Source: Nageia nagi
Taxonomy: Eukaryota; Pinophyta
Length of the DNA: 64,000 nt
Assembly: GCA_050084985.1 (NCBI GenBank)
Contig: JBITNC010000001.1
Location: 181,970,001-182,034,000, forward strand
Direction of reading: 5' to 3'
The notes beneath the pieces were generated by a model, which saw only the letters and a program-made list of their open reading frames with translations, did not search any database and was not told the DNA's origin. The position numbers and the translations under genes are program-made. Below, one piece after another: positions 35,761 through 47,819 of the stretch (the stretch's first letter is position 1; every line of letters begins with the position of its first letter).

Positions 35761-36909
35761 TGACGTCCCCCTTGCATAATTGTACTTAATTCTAGAATCC
35801 AATAGATTCCACCTTTGTAATATATATTTTTATTTAATTAATTAATTATCCTCTTTAGTTAGTACTTAGGATAGAAGAATTAATGGATCATTAGACCCCA
35901 CTATGAGCCCTAAGTGGGATGTGTCCCTCCCAAGTGTAGATTAGGTGTTTTAATGTACTTGGAGATCTTGATACATGATTATGAAAATCCCAAAGGTCTA
36001 TTTATCATTTAAGTGGATTTATGAGCACTTAATACCCTAATGTTGATATTGGGAGCACTTGTACATATGCACCAACCTTGGGGGACTTCTAGACCCCCAT
36101 GTTGATCAATTGCACCCATGTTGCCCCTTAGATGCCCACATATACCTCCTAGACTCATGCATGCAATATTAGACCCATGTGGAGCATGAGGGAGGATTAG
36201 ATACCCATGTTGGACCTAGAATGACTCCTAGGTACCAGCATTGGGGCTTGAGGGGATTAGATGATGACATTGAGGTGCAATCTAGATCCAAAAAAGCTAT
36301 ATTAGCACTTGTAGCTTCATTTGCTATATATACTAAATATCAATAATTTATTATACCATTTAAAGGATAAGAGTCTTAGCATAATGCTAAGGAATATTCC
36401 TAGCTATAGCATCTAGGAGGATTAGTAGGTTAGGAACTTGTTAGTCTATAGATTTGACATAACACCCTAGCCCATTTGGTGGTATTCTGAGGTTGAGCTT
36501 CTACCATAAATAGTTACCAGGGTTTGAGGAGGGTTCCTTTGGTCAAGAATTAGATTTTGAAGGAGAAAGATTATTTGGCTCACCATCCATACTTCCAGCA
36601 GAGAGAGACATACATCATTCCCTAGTTGGATCCTTGGAGGCCAACATCCAGCCCTAGGGGTTTGGTATTATATCTACATCATTTCTATATCATATATATA
36701 TAGCCATTAGGTATTTGGATCTTATGTTATGTTATGTATTTATCCATTATTACAACATTTTGGTATTATTATCCATTTGTACTTATTGTAACCATTCTTA
36801 GCTAGATGTTGGCAATCTTATATTGTTTATGCTTTTCATTGATGCCCTAGGTCAAACATTGGAGTATACTTGCGTGTTTTTGGCTTAATATTACATTTAG
36901 GATTTTACA
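35761..36909 (+). repeat. Nested element 3' LTR
   Basis: 1149 bp, TG...CA, preceded by a purine-rich segment (GAGAGAGTAGG) and followed by the TATTA duplication. Confidence 0.88.
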
Positions 36910-36914
36910 TATTA

Positions 36915-37006
36915 TTGTTAGTCAATAAATGTAATGTGTATCATTGAATATGAATATTTTGCATAGTTTCTACCTATCCTTTAGGGGTCACTAAAAATAT
37001 TCCACA
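36915..37006 (+). repeat. Outer element 5' LTR, right part
   Basis: Continues the split LTR after the nested element. It matches 42755-42843 (for example CATTGAATATGAAT and CCTATCCTTTAGGG) and ends ATTCCACA just before the primer-binding-like segment. Confidence 0.85.
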
Positions 37007-40000
37007 TATTGGTGCCCACCTTTGTTTGCATTATCCATCTCCTAATTAGGGTTGGGTAAATTTGCATTTCAAATTGACCACATTCTTCATTTATAAGGCA
37101 TCACATTTTCCATGTAATTTTTCATAGGAATACCTTAGTTTTATTTGCTCTTTATTTATCTTAATTTTATACAAAATTATAAAACCTTGTTGCTTTAAAA
37201 TTGTTGAAAATTTAAGGTGTTTTTATTTCATAGAATTTTATTTTTGGTCAAAAACCTAGATTTTGAACTTATTTTTTAAATATTTGGTGGAATTTTAAAC
37301 CCTATAATTTTGTCTAAACCTTAGATATTCCTCATAGGCAACTTTGAAAAGGTGAAACTGGGAGTGTTACATGTTTTTTCTTAAGTGTTTTTGGTTGAGG
37401 AACAAAACATTTTTGTAGAAAATCCTAGAATTTGAAGGTCCTTTTGGTCAATTTGGTAAGTTTTTACATTAGAAAATCTTACCTTACTTATATATATTTG
37501 TTATTGGGACATATTAATGATTTCTAAAAATCATATTTTATTCATAATGTATGACTGATGCTCTCTTACTAAATTATGCAAAATTGCATGCTTTACAATC
37601 ATAATATTATATTGTATAACATTATTTTGAACTTTAGGTGTTACATTACTAAAGTGTGCTACATGAATAGCATTATGTAGTATCTCATGTATCACATTAT
37701 ATTCTATCTTTAGTCATAATGATATGCCTACAATAAATCTCAAAGATGAGAAGCTTCATGAGTTAACATGCTTAAGAAAAATGAGAATGATAATGATACT
37801 TCCATTTGTTAAAATGTTGTTAATGAGGAAAATAATATAATTGATGATAATATTGATTATGTTCATGATTCTATTAAATAAAATAGTACCCTAGGTGATA
37901 ATAATATTATTTCTCTTATTAATAATGCTATAAATACTTCTAATGCTTTTGTTGATGATATTGCTACTCAATCAAATGATAGTGATAGTCAAGATACTAT
38001 GATTGATGATTTGGATAATGATGTTGTTAAAGTCCTTCATGCAATTGATGTGATTTTTGATAGTAAAGATATTGATATAGTTGATTTATTTGAAAAATAA
38101 GATACACAAATACTAACACACATCATATAATGGCTCATTAATGAAGGTTGTTTTAATGATTCTATTGAGCATATAAGAAATAAGCATGGTAAATGTAAGG
38201 CACACAAGGTAGTTAAAATATTAAATGCTTTGGTACTTGATGAATATGCATTGGATGATATTGTTATGATTGATAAATCCTTATGTTCATTCCATTCTAA
38301 GCTTTTTCACTCACATTTTAAGGAAGAGTGTTGCAATTGTTGTTCTAATATTAATACTTTTGTGAGTAATGAAGAAATAAAAGATGAAGATTTTTATAAA
38401 TTTCCAATGAATTCTATAAAGATGTTTAAAGATTTTTAGCAAAAGGATTCATAAAAGCTAAAATGAGAAAAGAATATGATGAAAATAAAAAGAAACCTAA
38501 TTGGTATAAAGAAAATAATTATTGCTTATATGATCATTTTAAAGGTCATTCAATTGATGTATGTGTTAGCATGATAAAAAAAAGCTTCTAGAAAGTGGAA
38601 AAATTAGTTGTGTGAATAATGAGAATTTATAAAAATAATAAGATTGAAATAAATATATTCATTTTTAAGAAGAATCAATACTAGAAGATGAATCTAATGA
38701 TGATAATGATATAGATAACAAGGATATTGAAAATGCTAATGATGATATTTTGTTTATACTAATGCTACTAATGAGTTTGTTCAAGATGATGATGAATTGA
38801 TAGATTTGATAGTACAAGCATACAAAGCGAAAAAGAGTTAAAAACTCCTTCAATTGATGGTATAATTGTATAAATATCAATTCATCCTCAACAAATATGT
38901 GATAAATATGGAGAGAAAATAGCAATTGAGGTTAGTAATGCAATATATGATACTTTTAAAGAAATGAACAATAAACTACCTAATATTACATGTTACTTTT
39001 ATTTTTGCATATCATGTAGGTTAGGAATGCAAATCATATAGTGTAGATTTGATTTTCATTGTATTATTGCACTTTATTTTCTTTTTCACCTTTGTTGATT
39101 GGTAATGAAAATTAACCATAATTCCTTTATGTATTTATGTCATTCTATATTCATGTCTTTATGATCAAATTATCAAGTTTTCCCAAGTTTTAAAAAGTTT
39201 TCAAAGGTCTTATAATGTGAAATCAATCATAAAATCATAATTTGATATTAGGAAGGTCAAGGATCAATTATATTAGATCAAGTTGGTATGATAGGATTTT
39301 AGGGTGAATTTTAATGCTCTTATAAGATAGCCCAACATTAAAGTTGGATTAAATGGTCAGAAAAAATTAAATTTGATTTAATATTTGGATATCCCTCAAA
39401 AAATAATTCAAGTTCAAAAAGAGAATCACCTAAAAATTCCTTACACTTTAAAAGATATGGTTATTTAAATTTTTTAGGTCTAAAATGTGTGAAACATATA
39501 TGATTTAGCCCCTAGATTAGTCATTTTTATTCATAGCATGATCAAATATAATATTTAAAATAAAATTACAAAGAATAAGGTTAATATTATGTATATAGAA
39601 ATTTTTTTGTAGGAATGATAGGTTTTGCAAGAATGGGCTAGTCATGAACTAAAGGGGTCAAAAGTATGAAAAGAGAAAATTAGAAGCCCAAATATGAAAG
39701 TAAGTATGTTCTAGTTATTATTTCTTATGATTGTATGCAATTTGAAGTTGTTTCAAGGGCATGTGCAATGTTGTAAAAAATAATTATCATAAAATTATTA
39801 AGAAATTGCAAGAATGTTAAGAATGCAAGTTTTTATTTCAATACTTCAAGTTTAGTCAAAATTAGGTACATTTATATGAATTTTTGTTAATAAACATTAT
39901 TATTTATGGTTTCTTTCTTGATATATTGACTTTATAATGGTTGATAAATTGCTATATATATGGATATTGTAAAAATTGTCATGATAAAATTGCTAAGTTC

Positions 40001-42012
40001 AAAATGTCATAAATGCTTTGCTATGTTTGGTAAAAATGTATGTTATTTATTATTTTTCTTAAGAAAATAATGAGTTTAAATTAGTAAATGTTATATTATC
40101 TTCTCCATGAATTATCCTAAAAATTTCTAATGGAGTGGGAGCATCCATTTTTCAACTTGGGAGCAAGCAAGTTGAGGTAGGTTTTGAGTTCAGTGTGCTT
40201 TAAACTTAAAATTTGGTCATGAATTGGTTGAAAATTAGTTTTGGTTTAGAATTTTTATCTCAAATTTAGTCACAGTTGTTAGATATTTAGTTTAGAAAGG
40301 CCAATATGTTTTATAGATTTGGTTAACAAAAATTTTAGTGTTAAAATGCATAAGTATTCCAATGTTAATGCTAGGGGCATGAGAGCAAAAGTTAGAATTT
40401 GTTAGGAATTCAAAATAAAAAATGATCATTATTTTAGTATAGTAAGTTCAATTGGTTTACTATAGAAGTTTCCTAGCACCAAAAATGGGGGCATATGCTA
40501 ATTTATCACCTATCTTGTGGGCATACCATCAAAAAATCAAAAGGTTGTAGCACTTAACCCCTTATGAATTAATTATGCATTGTGACATAACTATATGCGT
40601 ATCATGCTTTATGATATGTTTATGGTTAATACATAATTTATATATCCTCTATAATATTTATTACTATATATCCTTTATGTTATGCATGCTCTTTGTGATT
40701 ACATGATCTATATGTTCAAATACTTATATGCACTTTATGTTCATTGCTATATTATTCTATATGTTCACACTACTATGATCACTTCTTTTGATATACCTAG
40801 AAGGTTTGGGAAGTAAACCATCACTTTGTTTGATAGACTAGATTTCGTTTTTGGGTAGATTCTAAAATACCATCACTTCTTTTGATATGCACTTGATTGG
40901 TTGGGGAAATGAATCAATCACTTGTGTGAATAACAATCACATGTTATCAACCTTCCATTTATGATCTTATGCTCTTTATTATCTCATGTTATTTATGATC
41001 TCAATGAATCTACTGGCATTGGCATGAGGGAATATTTTGTAGGTCCTTATTAGGTATTGGGTGGATGAATAAAAAATCATCACTTCTTTAAATGCTTTTA
41101 CTAGCATTAGCATTGGGGCCTATTTTGTATTCTTACATCCTTGTTGGGTGGACTATAAAAAATCATCACTTCATTTAATGATTCTACTAGTGTTATTGCT
41201 ACATATGGCATTCACAATGGAGAATGTTTTTATTGACCATATTTTTTGGTTGGATATAAACTAACCATCACTATGATAAGCTTTTATGAAATCCCTTTGT
41301 TTAATTTATTTAAACTAACCATGATTAAAATATACTTTTATGACATCCATTTGTTGGTTGAGGTATTAACGATCACTTTTATGATCTATATTTGATATGT
41401 TATATTTTGCATTTATTAATGGGGCATTTGGTGCTTTCATAATGATATTCATCCATGAATGGGGTGATTTTTCTTCCATAATTGTTGTCTTTATGATGAT
41501 GCTTATGATCTAACATGATGTTCATACTTTATTCAATCTCCCTTTTTTATTAATCATCACTTTATGGTCACTTGTTTTCTGGTTGGTATATTAATTATCA
41601 TCCATTTTGTATGATGTGCATCTATGAATGGGGTTTTAGATCCTACTATGATGATATACATATATATGAATAGAGTTCTTATTACTTCTATGATGATGTT
41701 ATGATCTTTGCATATTATGTTGATTTAATTTTTGATCTAAGAATTCCATATCATTTGAGATGATTACATATATATGCATTTTGGAGATGTTATTTTTTTT
41801 CTTTTATTTTATAGTTTTTTATTTGCACTTGATTATTTTGACTCACTAGATATCTCACCTTATCAAAATTAATGGAAAGAGGGGGCAACAAATATCATAA
41901 AAAATTGATAATCTAAAGCTTTGTTAAGATCAAGGGAGTATTATTTTTTCTCTCTTTATTTTTTTTTTCAAATATAATTACACTTCATTTTATTCAATTT
42001 GCAAAGGGGGGC
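37007..42012 (+). other. Outer element internal region, mostly non-coding
   Basis: From 37740 to about 38640 there is a gag-like remnant (separate entry). From about 38990 to 42012 I find no domain. Words such as ACCATCACTT and GGTTGG recur loosely between 40770 and 41640, suggesting an old degenerate tandem array. The absence of pol over 5 kb resembles large retrotransposon derivatives. Confidence 0.55.
37740..38640 (+). pseudogene. Acidic gag-like remnant of the outer element
   Basis: One plus frame shows an Asp/Asn-rich region (for example QSNDSDSQDTMIDDLDND near 37965-38020), then an open stretch 38230-38439. The broken frame then continues with NYCLYDHFKGHSIDVC near 38518-38565. That Cys-His-Cys arrangement, followed by a helix ending LLESGKI, matches the zinc-binding segment of Ty3/Gypsy gag proteins (C-x-F-H-x-x-x-G-H-x-x-x-x-C). 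Stops and one frame change separate the parts. Confidence 0.5.
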
Positions 42013-42843
42013 ATCTTTAGACACTTAATTTTAACCACCTTTAGGTTTCCTTATTAAATTCAACTTTATATTGGATCATTATATGCTATAATTATGTTAC
42101 ATTCCTTGTGTGAAACCACTTAAATATATTCTCTTGTAATTCTATCTTTTGTATTGTAAGGTAAACTAGTATTGATATTGATAGCTTGTAGGTTTGCATT
42201 ATGGTGATTCTCTTGCATATATAAAGGCAAAGGTATTACATATAAAAGCATCAATATTTCATCTTGATAGTCAATACCACCTATGATTTAGGTGTTTCTC
42301 CACATTACCCATCGATATTGGGATCTCATCATCACTTGAGCATTTATCATTGTATCATTTACTATTATATGTTATACTAGGCTTGTCACTTTATTTATTT
42401 TCTTTGGATTTGGTTGCAAAACTCTATCTATAGAAGGTTTAATGTTCACAATATCATTAGTGTCTACACTACTATTGGAGGCCTAGCATCCATATTATTT
42501 TTGGTATCCATGTTGTATTAGTTTTTGTGCTAAGGTTGTAGACTACATTCATTGGAGGGGATTTGCATACCAATGCCATTCTCTCTTTGACAAGTTCCTA
42601 TTTGCATATAGATTCAGCTTCCCATGTAAGGTTATAGGTATTTATATTATCTCAATTCCTTTCTTAATACTGCATGGATGTTATATTGATACAATAGTCT
42701 AAGTATTTCATTTATGCATTAAAATATCTATTATACTTCATATTATTGTTATTATTAGTTAGTAGATGTAATATGCATTATTGAATATGAATGTTTAGCA
42801 TAGTTTATACCTATCCTTTAGGGTTTACTAAAAATATTCAATA
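42013..42843 (+). repeat. Outer element 3' LTR
   Basis: 831 bp, directly after a G-rich polypurine tract and directly before the CTTAA target duplication. Its ends are TC...TA, where TG...CA is expected, so both terminal dinucleotides carry changes. Confidence 0.85.
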
Positions 42844-42848
42844 CTTAA

Positions 42849-44695
42849 TTAGGATTTGTTGAATATCTTGTATTCAATCATGCATACTATTATGATATTC
42901 CAGTGCTAGAACTAAGTTATGTTATGATCAATATTCATTTGTGTGTTATCATGGCTTGCATATGAATTCCAACTAGTTGCATGATTGAATAGCTTAAATA
43001 TGACATTAATGTGATATTAGATTCATTTACGATAATGCCCTCTTGTGATCATTCACATAATAAAAATTATATTAAAGTTATTAATATTAATACTACCGAT
43101 GATCATATTTTTGAAGAAAATGTTATTCTTAATAATTAACATATTATTTTTCTTCAACAAGATGCTAACATTGATCAATATGATGATCAAGGTTCATTTT
43201 AAACATAAATATTTACTTATAAGAAAATATTAAGATTTTTAAAAGTTGCATTTGATGAATTTGGAGTGTGAAACATTGTCCTAAGTTGCCAAAATTTTAT
43301 AAAAGAATTTCATTTTTAGGTTTGATTCATTAAAGGTTTAATACAATCATTTTACAAATTTAAATTTAAATTGCCTTCTCTAAGAAACATAAAATGACCA
43401 TATTCACCTAAATATTATAAAAATATTTTAACTTGGATACAATTTCCTCTTATAGGTCTCACATATTATATATATAAAATACACATTGAAATCCTAAATA
43501 CTACACTATATCCCTAAACCCTCGAATCCCTAAATGCTATATTTGATCCCTAAACCCTCAAATACTAATTTTATTGAATTATAAAAATATATATTTATTT
43601 TAAATTTATTTTCCATATATTTTAAATTTTAACTTCATCACTTATGTTTACTTAAGTTTCAATTCACCCTCCTTACTATAAACCATTCCATTAAAATAAC
43701 CATGATTCTTAAATTTTTTTATATCTTAGTTTATGTAAGTAAAATTAGGTAAGATGGTCTTAAAATGAACCTTGATGATGATGATAATGATAGTGATATT
43801 GAAGATGTTGATGCTAGTGATTATGAATAATATGATGACATGATTGATAATGAGGTTGTTATAGAGGAAAATTATAATAATGACTATAATAAACATGTTG
43901 ATATTTCTCAAAAATTCAAATAAGATGATGATAAAAAAATCCATGACCTAATGAGAGTAATTGTAACACAAGGAAATTGGTCTAATGAAGAATTTGTAAT
44001 CAAAATGAAGCTATTTGATGACATTATAAAATCTATCTTCTTCAAAATTGACCTCTATATGTCATTTATATATTCTTATGTCAAATATCTAATGAAATGG
44101 AAGATCATATATGAAATAAATAGGTCCATTTGAATACTTGATTATAATTATTTATGATCATGATTCTAACAATTATAGTGCTACTTATGCCCTTATTCAA
44201 GACCTTGATTAGTTGATGAATTTATTTATGTAAAATTTATGTGAACCACAAGAATTCATGAGGTTAACACTATAATTCTACCATGAAGATTAGGTAAAAG
44301 ATATCATTGCTAATGTTGGTAAGAAAAATAGTCTTGAGAAAAAAGATGCATTGAATGGAGTAATAACTTATATTCTATAAACTTATAATAAGATCATTAA
44401 TATCATATAATATTTTTTCTTTTCTATTACATATCATATAAGCTAAGATTGTATTTTCATATATATTAGTGTGCATCTTGTATTTTATGATCTTTTATGT
44501 TTAGTCTTTTATCTTTAAATATTTTATGACTAATATTTATGTTTAGTCCTTTATATTCAATCTTTTATATTCAAATATTTTATATTCATTTGTGTTTAGT
44601 TTAGTTTATTATATATAATATTTTATGGTCAAGTTATTAAACTCATATCTTATTAATTCTATTTAGTTCTTATCAATTATATATTTATTACAAAT
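42849..44695 (+). pseudogene. Older retroelement remnant between two LTR elements
   Basis: This DNA was the target of the outer element. It shows a coding-like plus-strand stretch at 43760-44130 with DDDDNDSDIEDVDASDYE, a stop, then DDMIDNEVV and a short frame at 43951-44133. The acidic composition and order resemble the remnant inside the outer element (38690-38800), so it is probably an older relative. No LTR pair or intact frame is present. Around 44480-44640 TTTATGTTTAGTC-like words repeat. Confidence 0.35.
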
Positions 44696-45330
44696 TGTAG
44701 ACCCAAAATAATGTGTAATATGTAAATTGATGCACTATTTGTCTACAATATTTAATTGAAGCATATATCAGAAATATGGCATCAAACGAATAATAATAAA
44801 CAATGTACCTTCATCATAATCACATAAAAATGGACTAATAGAAACCATTCATCAATCAACATAATGCATTCATAGAGATGCACACTGCTAATGACCTAAA
44901 TGTGATATGCCATTGGCTACATGGAATAAATAGATTGATGAAAGGAATAAAATATATGTAAGAGCAAGTTGAAGGGTTTAATAGATCTATGCAGAAGTGG
45001 TGTTACAAAATATCGTTGTTGGTAAGATATAATGATCTTGCATGTATTGAAACCTCTCTTAGTATTTTTGGATTCTGTTGCATGATAATGTTGCATTGTC
45101 TTTGATATGTCTTTATAGTGACATCCTTATCTTTTTTTATTATTGAAATCATTGCACATTATGTAGTTTAAGGTGTCTCTCTCAATATTTGACACCTTTT
45201 ACATTATACAATGGTCCACTACATTGATTACATTACCTTGGGTATATTTCAACCCCCTTTTACAATAAATATCATTGAAGCTCTAAAATAAGTTATTTAA
45301 TAAATAATAATTTATTTTTAGGCATCTACA
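44696..45330 (-). repeat. 3' LTR of the Tat-type element
   Basis: 635 bp, TGTAGATGCC...GGGTCTACA on the minus strand. On the minus strand it is preceded by a polypurine tract (CCAAAGAGGGGCAAAA, about 45331-45346). It matches 63477-64000 base for base over long stretches. Confidence 0.85.
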
Positions 45331-45599
45331 TTTTGCCCCTCTTTGGAGGTGTGATTAAAGCAATGAAATTACATGTCCAAAGAATAAGTATAGAAGAAAT
45401 TTTTTGAGAACTTTGAACTCTTTATTAACTATCCTTTTATAAAGATGCTGATCATGAGGGTATCTTATTGCCCTCTTTTGGATTGGATGCCCTAAGAAAG
45501 GTCCTTAAGGGGTGCAACCAAGGCAAAATATGAAGAACTATGTTTCTTCAACCACTGTGATATATTTGCTTCTAGAATGAACTTTGCTAGTAGGTAGTC
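45331..45599. other. Tat-type element 3' end next to its LTR
   Basis: Includes the polypurine tract beside the LTR and the last part of the element's 3' non-coding region, cut at 45599 by the chromovirus insertion. No coding signal. Confidence 0.6.
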
Positions 45600-46002
45600 T
45601 ATTAGGATCCCACATCCTAACATTTTAGTGTTAGTATTAGTATTTTATTAAATTATCAACCTATATTGTAATATTATGATTATAAGGGTGGGGCTCAATT
45701 TTCCATTACTATTAGGGTTAGGGTTAGTTTAATATAAATAGATAGAAGTGTGTGGAGAAAAATATCTTGAACATTATTTTTCACCTTTGGAGTTGTAAGG
45801 AGATAGCCCCCTCAAAGTGGCCTATGATTCTATTACTATTCAGTAAAATCCTATCCTTATTTGCTTATTGATGCTATTTCATGCTCTATTTACCAGTGCC
45901 TTCTTTGTTATTTTCAATAGATAGTTTTCATTTTCTTGTTTCAAATCAATATTCCTTTAATTTCTAAAATATTTCTTGTTTTATATTTGTAGCATCATAA
46001 CA
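45600..46002 (+). repeat. Chromovirus 5' LTR
   Basis: 403 bp, ending TAACA just before the primer-binding site. Its first dinucleotide is TA instead of TG (a G to A change compared with the other LTR, TGTTAGGATCCC). Confidence 0.9.
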
Positions 46003-46737
46003 TCTAGTATCAGAGTTCTTTCTAAGGCCATTCTGCTATAGGAAAATAAAAAAAAAATTTCTGAGGTTTAAGCTAGAAACCTTGTACTAAAGGTTTAAAA
46101 TATCCAAGAGGATCTATCATTTTTAGCTAAGCAAACTTGCCCATAAAGTTTTGTGTGAAGTGAGGTGCAAAAAACTTTGCACCAATACCTAGGCCTCAGA
46201 TAGAACCCTACATAGAATTGGACTCCACATACCAAAAGGTATATCATAGACTATCTAAGCTATAAATGGAAACTAGGTAGGAAGCTATGTCTACCATCTG
46301 TAAACTGTAGTGCACCAGCACGTGGCCTCTTTCCTTGTGAAAGTTGGATAGGAGAGGTGTTTAGACAAGCCTACAAAGTAGATAATCCTTACCCTAGAAT
46401 CATTTCTTCACATAAAAAACCTTGATTCAAGAAGTAGAATGTATGACATGCAATTTTTTAGAGCCACCAAAAATAGCAATTCAGAGGTAGCAAAAACTTC
46501 AGAGCAAAATAACTAAAAATCTATACCATTTCAACAGTTTTTAACAAAAGCAGGTAGACCCACAAATGTAAAAAAAAGAGTTCAAGAGTTCAAAAATCAT
46601 CATCAGGAGACCTAGCCCATTGTGATTATATTTTTAAGCTAATCATTTTGATATATTACATGCATACATTTTTTCATACACTTTCTAAAAATAGCAATTT
46701 CCAGAAATATTAGCTTTAGAAATAGTAATTTTTAGAA

Positions 46738-47700
46738 ATGACACCTAAAAGAAGATCCCAAATAGTAGTACAAGCTGATCCTACCATGATGACATTTCAA
46801 ACTATGATCCAACAAATGGTAGATACAGTTACTAGTACATTTAGAGTAGAAATTTGATAAATATAGACACAAATACAAACCCTTGATAGTAAATGTGACA
46901 GTTTTCAACTAAGTCTCAATCATACCAATAATGCATCCATTTCATAACAATCAGGGCAATCAAGAAATCCATAAGGGTATCATCATACTTTCAGAGCCAA
47001 TAAGGTGGTTTCATTCTTCCTTGTATAACCAAATTGGATTTTCCTTGATTTGATGGAGATAATCCTAATGGTTAGATTTATAAAGCTAGATAATATTTCA
47101 CATTGAACCAAATCCCAAAGGATTTGAAGGTGTGCATGGCATCTTTTCATTTGGACTATGAGGCTCTCCAATGGCACCAGTGGTACTCTAAAATGCATCT
47201 TGCTCCTTCATGGGATGAATTCACTCAATAATTATTGATCTATTTTGGTCCTAGTGACTATGAATACTTCACAGGGGCATTGACCAAGTTACATCAAACT
47301 ACAATAGTCAAAGAATACCAAAATTAGTTTGAGAAATTGGCAAATCACACAGAGGGGTTGGATGATGCATTTTTCATAAGTTGATTTATTAGTAGCTTAA
47401 AGGAAGAAATTAAACTAGAGGTCAAAATGTTTAATCCCAAAACTATGATGGATGCTATTGCCTTAGTAAAGCTTGTTGAAGATAAAGCCAATGCTCATCG
47501 ATGAAATGCAAGACCTCCATTCACCAAAACATATAATATTTTTCATTTCTCTAATAACACAAGTGCCTCACCATCGAATCACATAATGCAAACTAAGAAG
47601 CTGACGTGAGAAGAAATGGAAGAGCATTGAAAGAAGGGCTTATGCTATAATTATGATGATAAATTTGTTCATGGTCATCATTGTACATAACAAAAGTTAT
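46738..47700 (+). pseudogene. Chromovirus gag remnant
   Basis: Starts with ATG at 46738 (MTPKRRSQIVVQADPTMM) after a 0.7-kb leader. Capsid-like residues follow, including FTLNQIPKDLKVCMASFHLD, EALQWHQWYS and YFGPSDYEYFTGALTKL. The zinc knuckle at about 47640-47690 reads KGLCYNYDDKFVHGHHC, with its second Cys replaced by Tyr. At least eight stops interrupt the frame, mostly at expected Trp or Gln positions. Confidence 0.75.
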
Positions 47701-47819
47701 ATTTGCTTAATGCTGATGCTCCTAGTGAAGAAGAATATGAGAGTGCACCTGAAGAGACTATAGAGGAAATATATATGAGGAGGCCTCAGTTATCTCTTAT
47801 AATGCATTAGTAGCTCAAA

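Larger units (their letters stand above)
31473..36909 (+). mobile_element. Nested LTR element with gag and protease only
   Basis: LTRs at 31473-32657 and 35761-36909 begin TGTCTCCCCCTTGCAT and TGACGTCCCCCTTGCAT and stay alignable throughout. The flanks are TATTA on both sides (31468-31472 and 36910-36914), a perfect 5-bp target duplication inside the outer LTR. The 3.1-kb internal region encodes degenerate gag, zinc-knuckle and protease segments, then a 30-bp repeat array, and no reverse transcriptase, RNase H or integrase. That marks a non-autonomous derivative needing enzymes in trans, unless pol was deleted later. Confidence 0.88.
30746..42843 (+). mobile_element. Outer LTR retrotransposon without pol (LARD-like)
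   Basis: Similar ends at 30746-31472 plus 36915-37006 (5' LTR, split by a nested element) and 42013-42843 (3' LTR) align over about 0.8 kb. The 5-bp duplication CTTAA flanks the whole at 30741-30745 and 42844-42848. A primer-binding-like segment (TTGGTGCCCACC, about 37009-37020) follows the 5' LTR and a polypurine tract (AAAGGGGGG, about 42003-42011) precedes the 3' LTR, fixing the plus orientation. Without the 5.4-kb nested element it is about 6.7 kb. The internal region has only a gag-like remnant and no reverse transcriptase or integrase that I can find. Confidence 0.85.

Noticed and set aside
43045-43944. Hydrophobic open frames (Ile/Leu/Met-rich) as membrane proteins
   Set aside because: They arise from AT-rich DNA read in the frame opposite or adjacent to an Asp/Asn-rich coding remnant and have no family resemblance.
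46005-46020. tRNA gene near the methionine-tRNA-like sequences (also at 60871-60883)
   Set aside because: Only the short stretch complementary to the tRNA 3' end is present, directly beside an LTR; these are primer-binding sites.
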